Below are positions 1 through 7,384 of a stretch of DNA of 10,152 nt, piece by piece (within the stretch, counting starts at the first letter, position 1; every line of letters begins with the position of its first letter). The position numbers were made by a program, and so were the translations under genes. The stretch is from Phytomonas francai. Lineage: Eukaryota > Euglenozoa > Kinetoplastea > Trypanosomatida > Trypanosomatidae. The stretch spans positions 796,906 to 807,057 of the forward strand of contig MJCC01000001.1 in NCBI GenBank assembly GCA_001766655.1, given 5' to 3'. Under the pieces are notes generated by a model, which worked only from the letters and a program-made list of their open reading frames with translations, was not told the DNA's origin and did no database searches.

Positions 1-111
1 AGACGTGGAAGAGGACACAGAAGACGTGGAAGAGGACACAGAAGACGTGGAAGAGGACGTAGGAGACGTGGAAGAGGACGTAGGAGACGTGGAGGACACA
101 GAAGACGTGGA
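1..111 (-). repeat. 21-bp coding tandem repeat (Ser/Thr-rich)
   Basis: Read on the minus strand, about five units of TCC TCT TCC ACG TCT (TCT GTG or CCT ACG) run in frame and encode SSSTSSV or SSSTSPT. One unit is 18 bp and the rest 21 bp, so all length changes preserve the frame. The array continues past the window edge. It lies just after the SPYIRSRQT block, where a catalytic paralogue would have the rest of the phosphatase core, so it is either a large loop insertion or a replacement of that region. Confidence 0.9.
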
Positions 112-1035
112 AGGGGGTTTGGAGGAGGGGGCCGCGGGGCCGCTGGCGAGGGCCCCCTCCGGCGCCTCCCACCACGCGTAGCATGGGTCGCGCCCCCGCA
201 GTCGCGTCTCCGCGTCGTAGCCCTCCAGCACATACCGCAGCGTCTGCCGCGAACGGATGTACGGGGAGAAGTAAAAATAAATCGGATCCTCACCGACAAT
301 CGAGGCTAGTTTATGTCCCGCGCGTAGGGATTGCCGCTTTCCCTCCTCCTGAAGCGGAATGCTCCAGTCGGGCGACTCGATGTATCGATTGGCATCCTCA
401 TTCGCCTCGCTTAAACCCGTTCGAATGAATATAATGCGCTTGACGGGTTCAACAAAAGGTTTAAACTCGTGCGCAAGGCCCAAAAGGTGTTCCACGTCAT
501 TCGTATGATAGGATTCTTCATCCGTAAGAGTCAAAGAGGAAGAAGAACTCAAAGAGTGAATCACGCCTGAAATGGGTGTAGAAGGCGAAGAGGAAGGATG
601 AGAAAAATTGTTGTATGGCGGTTGTTGTTTATTTTGCCATAAATGTGGGCGGAAAGGGGAGCTGCGGATGGTAATTGACATCCTCTTCGACTTTCTCTCT
701 TCCTCACCGAGACTGCTAGAGGCGACAGACCCTGAAGAAGAGAGCAATCCCACCGCATCAGAGGCCTCCTGAGAGGGATTCGCATCCGAAGCTCCAGGAA
801 ACCCAGGTGGAGGCGGATTATGACTATCTTTGATGGGATTTCCACTTTTCTCGTCTGATAAGCTGTTAGAGATTAGAGAAGATGACGAGGGCGAGGATGG
901 AGGAAAAGCCGATGAGGCATTTCCACGCTGCTGAGCTGCGAGCGGTGCACAACGACCAAAGCTAAGCAAAGGTGCCAAACAACACACTGCCCTTCTGCAA
1001 AGATACCTCTGGCTAAAAGTCGTCAAAAACACCAT
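1..1035 (-). CDS. Histidine-phosphatase-like protein, probable pseudoenzyme (3' end cut by window)
   Basis: The reading frame is open for 345 codons from ATG at 1035 to the window edge, with an in-frame TGA 12 codons upstream supporting this start. Residues 1-40 are rich in Arg, Ser and hydrophobics with no acidic residue (MVFLTTFSQRYLCRR...), like a mitochondrial presequence; that location is inferred. Residues about 40-195 are a Ser/Pro-rich, probably disordered extension. Residues 199-280 align with the phosphatase encoded at 2752-1790: KRIIFIRTGLSEAN against RRLLLIRHGESEAN, then SPDW, and FSPYIRSRQT against YSPYLRTRQT. The nucleophile His of the RHG motif is Thr206, and the general-acid LREQ motif aligns with YAWW, so catalysis looks lost. 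A Ser/Thr repeat follows at the edge. It is a tandem paralogue of the next gene upstream. The family call is firm; the pseudoenzyme role is inferred, and the C-terminal half is not visible. Confidence 0.82.
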   Translation of the reverse strand, partial: MVFLTTFSQRYLCRRAVCCLAPLLSFGRCAPLAAQQRGNASSAFPPSSPSSSSLISNSLSDEKSGNPIKDSHNPPPPGFPGASDANPSQEASDAVGLLSSSGSVASSSLGEEERKSKRMSITIRSSPFRPHLWQNKQQPPYNNFSHPSSSPSTPISGVIHSLSSSSSLTLTDEESYHTNDVEHLLGLAHEFKPFVEPVKRIIFIRTGLSEANEDANRYIESPDWSIPLQEEGKRQSLRAGHKLASIVGEDPIYFYFSPYIRSRQTLRYVLEGYDAETRLRGRDPCYAWWEAPEGALASGPAAPSSKPPSTSSVSSTSPTSSSTSPTSSSTSSVSSSTSSVSSSTS

Positions 1036-1789
1036 TTGATCTTTTCTATTTAGTTGAATTAATACTCTTCAGAGGGGAAAAATGGAATATCTAGTCTTGT
1101 CAACCTCCCATACACACACACAGATTAAAAAAAGAAGGGGAAAGAATCGGTATAGCAAAACAAGGAAAGGTATTGTAATAATAGAGATCACTTCTAAAAG
1201 AAAAACGAATGAAGAAAAAGGGGGTAAAAACAGAAAAATTTCCCATCATTGTAAGAATCTCTTGTGCTGAAATTAAAGTAAATAAGATCAAAATGCTTAC
1301 CCTAACCCATCGACCTTGCCTTTCTGTTTGAAACTATTAATTTCAGTCGGTATTTGTTTTTTATTAATGCTCGGCAGTTGTATATTTCATAAATACATGC
1401 ATCCGTTGCTATGCACAAAGCAACACACTTTTTCATAAAACCTATCCTTGTGTAAGCACCCCTTTTACCGGATTTTAACGCAAAGAACCCTCATAAAGGC
1501 TTGGTTGCGCAAGCAAACAACATCGCTGCTATCTTCAATACCAGTACAATCTCCTCTCATCTCCATTTCATGAGCAAATGTAATCCGAAAGGTTATATAT
1601 CCATTTGCCTATTATTATTACTTTTTCCTTTTAAAATTTTCAGAGCAAGCTTTATATTTGTGAAGAAACCTAATGAAGGCAGGCGATTTAATATGTATAT
1701 ATACAGTGAGTAGTTGTTAGTGTTTTGGGAAGGCGAGAGAATATCTGCCTCAAAGTAAGGATTTTGTGTATCTCAATAAAGCCTTTTGA
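1036..1789. other. Intergenic region between the two phosphatase-like genes
   Basis: This AT-rich gap of about 750 bp has no convincing gene. Short open frames here have biased composition and no family resemblance. On the coding (minus) strand it should hold the 3' UTR of the catalytic phosphatase and the 5' UTR of the pseudoenzyme gene. The part near 1105-1240 is strongly pyrimidine-rich on the minus strand. No tRNA-like A/B boxes or snRNA-like structure were recognised. Confidence 0.7.
1105..1240 (-). promoter_or_regulatory. Polypyrimidine tracts with candidate trans-splice acceptors
   Basis: On the minus strand two pyrimidine-rich tracts precede the ATG at 1035. The tract at 1240-1196 ends in TTTTTCTTTTAG, with AG at 1195-1194, giving a 5' UTR of about 158 nt. 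A second tract at about 1150-1126 is followed by a short GT repeat and AG at 1106-1105, giving a 5' UTR of about 69 nt. Kinetoplastids use such tract-plus-AG signals for spliced-leader addition and for coupling polyadenylation of the upstream gene. The tracts are seen directly; their use is inferred. Confidence 0.5.
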
Positions 1790-2752
1790 CTAAAAATAAT
1801 GACCCATATCATCATTCTCCTGCACACCCTGCGGTTTTGCCCCTCGTTGCGAATCGATGCTGCTAAGAAATTTCCTTTGATAGACCTCCATCATCCCTTG
1901 CCCGTCAAACTTCATCAACTGCAGGCGGGGATCATTCCCCAAAAGTGCTTTGCTTGCGTCTGTCATCACCAAGCGATCGCTGTCGTCCTCCCTCTCAAGC
2001 ACCACAATCGAGCAGTTTGGAGGGTTATTCAAGGTTTCCGTTAGCTCCACCGGCATGTTAAACCACCGGCTAACGAAGAGTCGAATCAGCAACCCATGCG
2101 AAACCACCACCACGTTTTGATTCCCTGCCGTATAGCCGCTCATGGATGTATCCGGCATCCCCCCGCCGTCGGACGCCGCGCCCAGGTCGTCCAAAAAAGG
2201 GGCAGGGACCAAACCCTCGCCCTCGCCGTCGTTGGTGCCCCTCCCGGGGTCCATCCCCGGGAACGCGCGCTTTTCCGGCACCGTCAGCTCGATATTCATC
2301 CGCAGGAGCGATTTAAAAAAGCAGGAGACGCGATCCCCGACATCGGCGCCGCTCTCGCCGCAGGGAAAGCGGTAGTAGAGCCGCCCGTAGTCGTTCCGCT
2401 CCCGCCAGTTCGCGTCCATCTTCTCGATCGGCTGGTAGTTCCCGATCTCCTGCTCGCGCAGCCGCTCGTCCTCGCACTCGCCGAGGACCTGCTCCGGGCT
2501 CAGGCTCTTCCGGATCTCCTCGAGCGTCTGCCGGGTGCGGAGGTAGGGGGAGTAGTAGAGGTAGAGCTTCTCGTCCCCGACGATGCGGCGGAGCTCCTGG
2601 CCGCAGTGGAAGGCCTGCCGGTGACCGGCCCGCGTGAGCTGGATGCGCCAGTCCGGCTTCGTGCTGTAGACGACGTGGTTCACATTCGCCTCGGACTCGC
2701 CGTGCCGGATGAGGAGGAGGCGGCGGGGCAGACGCTGGAACCTCGCCTGCAT
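1790..2752 (-). CDS. Histidine phosphatase, phosphoglycerate mutase-like (DET1/AT74-like)
   Basis: This 320-residue protein begins at the first in-frame ATG (2752); an in-frame TGA lies upstream near 2842-2840. It belongs to the histidine phosphatase superfamily, which hydrolyses phosphate esters through a phosphohistidine. Visible motifs are LLLIRHGESEAN with nucleophile His17, YSPYLRTRQT with phosphate-binding Arg72, LREQEIGN with general acid Glu100, YYRFPCGESGADVGDRV at about 126-142, and VVVVSHGLLIRLF with second catalytic His219. The RFP-GESGADV-DRV block and LNNPPNCSIVVLE (241-253) are typical of the DET1/AT74-like branch rather than glycolytic mutase. A Gly/Asp-rich, probably disordered insert (about 165-210) precedes the second His. 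There is no signal peptide or membrane segment, so it is probably cytosolic. The 3' part is less GC-rich than the 5' part. The substrate cannot be inferred. Confidence 0.93.
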   Translation of the reverse strand: MQARFQRLPRRLLLIRHGESEANVNHVVYSTKPDWRIQLTRAGHRQAFHCGQELRRIVGDEKLYLYYSPYLRTRQTLEEIRKSLSPEQVLGECEDERLREQEIGNYQPIEKMDANWRERNDYGRLYYRFPCGESGADVGDRVSCFFKSLLRMNIELTVPEKRAFPGMDPGRGTNDGEGEGLVPAPFLDDLGAASDGGGMPDTSMSGYTAGNQNVVVVSHGLLIRLFVSRWFNMPVELTETLNNPPNCSIVVLEREDDSDRLVMTDASKALLGNDPRLQLMKFDGQGMMEVYQRKFLSSIDSQRGAKPQGVQENDDMGHYF

Positions 2753-2781
2753 GACGCGGCCCGCCCGCCCACCCACCTCCC

Positions 2782-2835
2782 CTGTGTCACAAAACGGAAC
2801 GGAAACACGAGGGCAGACACGCGGAGGGGGGGGGA
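2782..2835 (-). promoter_or_regulatory. Candidate trans-splice acceptor upstream of the phosphatase
   Basis: The minus strand reads a C run, then CTCGTGTTTCCGTTCCGTTTT, then GTGACACAG, placing a candidate acceptor AG at 2783-2782. This leaves a 5' UTR of about 29 nt before the ATG at 2752. It supports translation from that ATG, because upstream in-frame codons would lie in or before the acceptor. The assignment is inferred from sequence only. Confidence 0.5.
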
Positions 2836-3946
2836 CTAGTCAAAAGAATTATCGGAATATCTATCTATCTATATATAGATAGATAGATAGATAGATAGAG
2901 ATAGATATAATAAACCAATCAATCAATAAGTAACGGAGGGAGAGTGAGGAAAGTCAACAATAGAATCTCCTTGAACTAGTGTGGTTGTTACTGAACTTTG
3001 TGGGCCTAGTGGTTTTAAATGCAGACGCCCCATTTCATGAATGCAGGTAAATACGAAGAAAAAAAAAGAGAGAAATAAACCTAGATCCATGCTCAGATTC
3101 AGTGTATCAAGAAACTCATAGAGTGAGTGAATGCACAGTAAAAGGATGCCATGCCTACTGTTGAAGATAGCTTGTATTTGTAAACAATATCTTTAAATTG
3201 ATTCATCTGAAGAAATATTTAATCGTAGATATATATACTAATATATATATTCTGAAAATAAAAAATGCTGGGAAAATCACTTCTCGAAAAAAAGCTCATG
3301 GTGCGTTGCTAAAATACTTTATTCGAAACTTGTTCATGGCAGTTCAAAACTTGAGCACATACATATTGGATTGAACTTGGAGGGGGAAATTTTGACCTTT
3401 TAATTTCTGAAGAGTAAAACCTGTAAAGCTGGTTCAAGCCATTGTAATCTTTTAGATTACATTCAATATTGAAGAGAGTAAACTCTTGGAATATAAATAA
3501 AAAAAGCATTCGCGAAATAGATTTCAATCAATTGTAAACTTAAAACAAAAACAATATTCTCACTATCCTCACCTACAATAATATATATATAGCGGAAAAA
3601 ATGGATTTGATTTATATGTTTAATTTATTGTTAAAAGAAACCACAAAATTCTCTTCCTAAAACTTAATATTATCTGGAAAAATTACCTATAAAATAAAAA
3701 AAAACTAGGCTAAAGTAATCTATTGAAGGCACAATATCGATTTAAAAGTCGTTAAATTTACTATATTGGACCCCCCGTCACAATTATTATTATTATTATT
3801 ACTATTTTGATCTACAGGTAGATCTACAGAATTTCATTTATCTTTTCCTTTTTTTTTTGGTTTCTTACTTAAAGGATTTGACAAGTTGAGAGAGATAACA
3901 GAGAACAATATCAAAAAAAAAAAGAAATGAATTATTCCGCTCATTA
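2836..3946. other. AT-rich intergenic region downstream of the Cu-ATPase
   Basis: About 1.1 kb without a supportable gene. It should contain the 3' UTR and polyadenylation region of the ATPase and the upstream part of the phosphatase transcript. Contents seen include the TATC/GATA palindrome near 2858, TA-rich runs around 3226-3250 and 3580-3592, six ATT units at 3783-3800, and a duplicated GATCTACAG near 3810-3830. A 72-codon minus-strand frame at 3309-3527 starts with TTG and has AT-driven composition, so it was not called. Confidence 0.7.
2858..2889. repeat. Palindromic TATC/GATA microsatellite
   Basis: A TATC run switches at its centre into a GATA run, producing a perfect inverted repeat with two 16-bp arms (2858-2873 and 2874-2889) and no spacer. 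GATA-type repeats continue to about 2908. It sits some 75-100 bp upstream of the candidate splice acceptor of the phosphatase gene and could form a cruciform or an RNA hairpin. Confidence 0.9.
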
Positions 3947-6900
3947 TTACAAAAAGTCTTCCTTCTTGACTGGTTTGAAGAGTCGAATGGACAAGCTAGA
4001 AAGTAGTACCGTAATACTTGATGAAACCATCGCTAACCCTGCAAGTACGGGAGGAAGCTGGATATGGATAAGCGGAAAGGCCGCACCGCTCGCCAGCGGA
4101 AGCATAATAAGATTGTAAATAAACGCCCACGCGAAGTTGGCATAGATTCTTCGCACCGTCATTGCTGAAATTTCTCGCAAATTAATAATATCCGAGAGCG
4201 CGTTGTGCATGAGCACGGCATCCGCGGCCTCGATGGCGACGTCCGTTCCGGCGCCCAACGCGACCCCGACATCCGCCTGTGCGAGCGCCGGGCTGTCGTT
4301 GATGCCATCCCCCACAAACATCACCTTTACACGCTTCTTTTTCCCCGTTTTCTCTCCCCCCTCTTGCTGGTTCTCTCCGTGCTGAATCTGCTGCACTATC
4401 TTCGACTTCGTAGCTGGCAACGCGGCGGCGTAGATGTTTTCGGGCGCAATCCCCACCTCCTCTCCGATCCGCCGCGCAACCTCCACGCTATCGCCCGTGA
4501 TCATCATCACCCGCATGCCCCTTCGCCGCAATTCCCGAACCACCCCGCGAGCCTCCGGTTTCGGTTCGTTTGAAAGCGAAATCACAAGGCGGCAGACGCC
4601 ATCCACGGCGGCGACCACCGTCGTGAAGCTTCGCTCGCCACGCCGACGAACCTCCCCGGCGACCTCGTCCGCCACGACCACGTCCAACTCGTGCATTAGG
4701 GTGAGGTTGCTCACCACCACGTGGTGGTGGTGGTGGTGGCTCCGCGCGAGAGTTTCGTCGGCCTTCTCCTCGTGGGCTGGCGTGGGGCTGGTGATCGAGA
4801 CGGTGGCCTCGACGCCTTTGCCGGGGTGCGTGGTCGAGGAGAGCACGCTCACCGTGTCCATCTCCGCGGCCCCCCCCTGCAGAGGGGGGGTGGCCGATCG
4901 AAGGGCCTCGACGATGGCGTGCGCGATGGGGTGCGTGGAGAGCTCCTCGACGGCGACCACGCAGCGCCGCACAATGGCGTCGGTGGTGGACGTCGTCGGC
5001 GCGTCGCCGGCCCCCACGCGCGCGGGGAAGCTCTGCATGCGCACGACCTCGAGCTTGCCGGTGGTGATCGTGCCCGTCTTGTCGAAGACGACGCAGCGGG
5101 CCTCGCGGACGCTCTCGAGGACGGCGCCGGACTTGATGAGGACGCCCTGGCGGGCGCCGACGCCGGTCCCGACCATGATCGCCGTCGGCGTCGCCAGCCC
5201 CAGCGCGCACGGGCACGCCGAGACGACCGTCGCGATGAAGAAGTTGAAGGCGAAGCCGACCCAGCCCTCGCCGTGGCGCCAGCCCGCCGGGTACGCGCCC
5301 GCGGCCCCGAGCGCGAGCCACGTCAGCAGCGTCGCCACCGCCGTCCCGACGACGAAGGGGACGAAGTACATCGCGAGGCGGTCCGCGACGCGCTGGACGG
5401 CGGGCTTCGCGGCCTGCGCCTCCTCCATCACGCGCAGGATACCCGACAGCGTCGTCTCCTCGCCGACGCGCTCGGCGAGCATCAGAAAGGCCGCGGTGAG
5501 GTTCAGCGTGCCCCCGATGACGGCGCTGCCGGGGCCGACGTGCACGGGCAGCGACTCCCCGGTCACCATCTGCTCGTCCACGTCGGACGGGCCCGCGAGG
5601 ACGACGCCGTCGACGGGCACCCGCTCGCCCGCGAGCACCCGCACCTTCATCCCGGGCCGCACCTCGGCGACCTCGACGACGCGGTCGGCCCCGTCCGCGC
5701 CCACCACCAGCGCCCGCCGCGGGACCAGGCTCATGAGCTCGATCAGCGCGCCGCTCGTGCTCCGCTTCGCGCGGGCCTCGAGGTAGCGCCCGAGGAGCAT
5801 GAAGGTCGTGAGCAGCCCGGCGGCCTCGAAGTAGGTCGTCATCCGGACCCCGCAGGCGAGCTTCACCACGTAGATCACCAGCGAGTACAGGTACGAGCTC
5901 CCCACCCCGATCGCGACGAGGGTGTCCATCGTGAAGGCGCCCACCCACACCCCATGCCACGCCCCCACGAAGAACTGCCGGCCGAAGTAGAAGACCACCG
6001 GCGTCGCGCACGCGAGCTGCACCGTCTCCGAGACGAGCGAGACCGTCCGGTTCTCCATCGTATCGTGCGCGGCCGCCATCAGGACCATCGCGGCCGCCAG
6101 CGGGATCGACAGAACCGCGCTGTAAAAAAACTGCATCTTTTGGTACCGGATCTCCTTCGTCCGCTCGAGCGCCTGCCGCGTCCGCGCGAGCGCGCTCGCG
6201 TCGTCCTCGGCGTCGACGAGCGCCGTGTGCGTCTTCGCCTCGCGCGGGTCGGCGCCGGGGGCGGGCAAGACGCTCGCCTCGTAGCCCATCCGCCGAACCT
6301 CGCGCACCAAAACGATCCCGGGGTCCTCCGCCTTCGCTTCATTTTTTTCCGTAGGCGAGGCGAGCACGTTCGCGGACGTCGTCGTGATCACGCCGATCCC
6401 GGTCGTGAAGGAGACGCTGCACTCCACCACAAAGGACAGCCGCGCGAGCGCGCGCTCGATGCGCGCCGCGCACGAGGCGCACGACATCCCCTCAATCAAC
6501 ATGCGAACCATCGGCTTCTGCGGACCGCCATAAGAGCTCGAAAACGCCGCCATGGGATCTCCCGTGGGGTTCGCAAGAGGAGTGCCGTTCATATTGGTGC
6601 CGTCGGGCTTGGAAACGGAATCGAAGGGGGCGAAATCGCCGGCGGTCTCGATTTTCTTCTCGGCGTCGCTGGATAGCACCGTCGCGGAGTACCCCAAATC
6701 GTGAATCACGCGCAGTAAGGCCGCAAGAGAGACCTCCGCCGGCACGTGGAGGATTTTCGCCGAGAGCATCGTGAAGTTCACCGAAGCCTTCTCCACCCCT
6801 GGCGTTTTCAAGAGACGCGACTCGATACGCGCCGCGCACGACGCGCATGACATCCCCTGAATCAAAACCTGCGTTTCGCATAGAAGCATATCCGAAAATA

Positions 6901-7384
6901 TGCTTTTTTCTTTTTGTTTGGATTGCGAGTTAGGAGGTTTAGGGGGGGATGCGTGTGGGGCCTTGCATGGCACAAAAGAGGGTTCACGCTCGGCCTTGGC
7001 GCGTTCCTCCGCCTCCCTCTGTATTGGTTTATGATGGGAATAAGGCTCCCCATCATGAAGCGAGTTTGCATTGACAGAACTCTTTTTACCAAGCTCGGGA
7101 TCCACAAGAAAGGCATCCTTCACAGTATAACCGAGCTTTTCCACGAGCTGAACCGCAGCCAGCGCCGATGCCTCGTGATTCCCCTTCCGCATTAGCACCT
7201 CCGCACGACGGTCGGAAAACTCAATCGTAGCCTGATGAATGTCATTCCCTTGCTCTTTTAACGCACTGCAAATTCGCGCCGCGCACGACGTGCACGACAT
7301 CCCCTCAATAAGGAAAGTCAGCGTAGCAAGCGCGCCGCCCTCGGGTGCGATGGTATTCGCATCATGGGTAATGATATTGGTCAT
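3947..7384 (-). CDS. Cu+-transporting P1B-type ATPase with three HMA domains
   Basis: This complete 1145-residue protein pumps Cu+ across a membrane using ATP and belongs to the ATP7/CCC2/CopA family. Three HMA domains carry the copper-binding GMSCxSC motif (Cys31/34, Cys180/183, Cys302/305), separated by low-complexity linkers. Eight membrane segments fit at about 418-438, 452-472, 486-507, 518-536, 672-694, 711-733, 1080-1100 and 1108-1130. Key motifs are TGES (608-611, actuator), CPC (724-726, ion path), DKTGT with phosphorylated Asp768, STHPI (816-820), PGKGV (854-858), TGD (963-965), GDGIND (1025-1030), YN (1090-1091) and MVSSS (1119-1123), so it appears functional. HHHHHH (883-888) lies in the nucleotide-binding domain. 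Such pumps act at secretory or plasma membranes; the compartment is not shown here. GC content peaks sharply mid-gene. Confidence 0.97.
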   Translation of the reverse strand: MTNIITHDANTIAPEGGALATLTFLIEGMSCTSCAARICSALKEQGNDIHQATIEFSDRRAEVLMRKGNHEASALAAVQLVEKLGYTVKDAFLVDPELGKKSSVNANSLHDGEPYSHHKPIQREAEERAKAEREPSFVPCKAPHASPPKPPNSQSKQKEKSIFSDMLLCETQVLIQGMSCASCAARIESRLLKTPGVEKASVNFTMLSAKILHVPAEVSLAALLRVIHDLGYSATVLSSDAEKKIETAGDFAPFDSVSKPDGTNMNGTPLANPTGDPMAAFSSSYGGPQKPMVRMLIEGMSCASCAARIERALARLSFVVECSVSFTTGIGVITTTSANVLASPTEKNEAKAEDPGIVLVREVRRMGYEASVLPAPGADPREAKTHTALVDAEDDASALARTRQALERTKEIRYQKMQFFYSAVLSIPLAAAMVLMAAAHDTMENRTVSLVSETVQLACATPVVFYFGRQFFVGAWHGVWVGAFTMDTLVAIGVGSSYLYSLVIYVVKLACGVRMTTYFEAAGLLTTFMLLGRYLEARAKRSTSGALIELMSLVPRRALVVGADGADRVVEVAEVRPGMKVRVLAGERVPVDGVVLAGPSDVDEQMVTGESLPVHVGPGSAVIGGTLNLTAAFLMLAERVGEETTLSGILRVMEEAQAAKPAVQRVADRLAMYFVPFVVGTAVATLLTWLALGAAGAYPAGWRHGEGWVGFAFNFFIATVVSACPCALGLATPTAIMVGTGVGARQGVLIKSGAVLESVREARCVVFDKTGTITTGKLEVVRMQSFPARVGAGDAPTTSTTDAIVRRCVVAVEELSTHPIAHAIVEALRSATPPLQGGAAEMDTVSVLSSTTHPGKGVEATVSITSPTPAHEEKADETLARSHHHHHHVVVSNLTLMHELDVVVADEVAGEVRRRGERSFTTVVAAVDGVCRLVISLSNEPKPEARGVVRELRRRGMRVMMITGDSVEVARRIGEEVGIAPENIYAAALPATKSKIVQQIQHGENQQEGGEKTGKKKRVKVMFVGDGINDSPALAQADVGVALGAGTDVAIEAADAVLMHNALSDIINLREISAMTVRRIYANFAWAFIYNLIMLPLASGAAFPLIHIQLPPVLAGLAMVSSSITVLLSSLSIRLFKPVKKEDFL
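4712..4738 (-). repeat. CAC/GTG triplet palindrome encoding His6
   Basis: On the minus strand six CAC codons (His883-888) are followed directly by three GTG codons (Val). The junction forms a perfect inverted repeat, CACCACCAC next to GTGGTGGTG, with 9-bp arms at 4712-4720 and 4721-4729. It is part of the ATPase coding sequence and could be unstable in length by whole triplets. Confidence 0.9.

Noticed and set aside
1775..1780. AATAAA as a polyadenylation signal
   Set aside because: It lies on the plus strand, whereas all genes here are on the minus strand, and kinetoplastids do not rely on this hexamer.
2753..2776. Start of the histidine phosphatase at GTG 2776
   Set aside because: GTG starts are not expected in eukaryotic nuclear genes; the first in-frame ATG is at 2752, and it already precedes the conserved core by a normal distance.
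2096..2839. 247-codon plus-strand frame opposite the histidine phosphatase
   Set aside because: It is the antisense shadow of a gene with an intact catalytic signature.
3226..3250. TA-rich runs as a centromere or origin element
   Set aside because: They are short and similar to other AT-rich intergenic stretches in the window, with no supporting structure.
3309..3527. 72-codon minus-strand frame downstream of the Cu-ATPase
   Set aside because: It begins with TTG, its first ATG leaves only about 66 codons, and its Phe/Leu/Ile/Tyr content is as expected from AT-rich noncoding DNA.
4488..6011. 507-codon minus-strand frame inside the Cu-ATPase gene
   Set aside because: It is Arg/Gly/Ala-rich with no recognisable domain; it is a frame shadow of the TGES, CPC and DKTGT coding frame.
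4434..6676. Long plus-strand open frames (450 and 651 codons) antisense to the Cu-ATPase
   Set aside because: They arise from very high GC content, are dominated by Arg, Ala, Gly, Pro and His, and overlap a gene with complete, conserved motifs in another frame.
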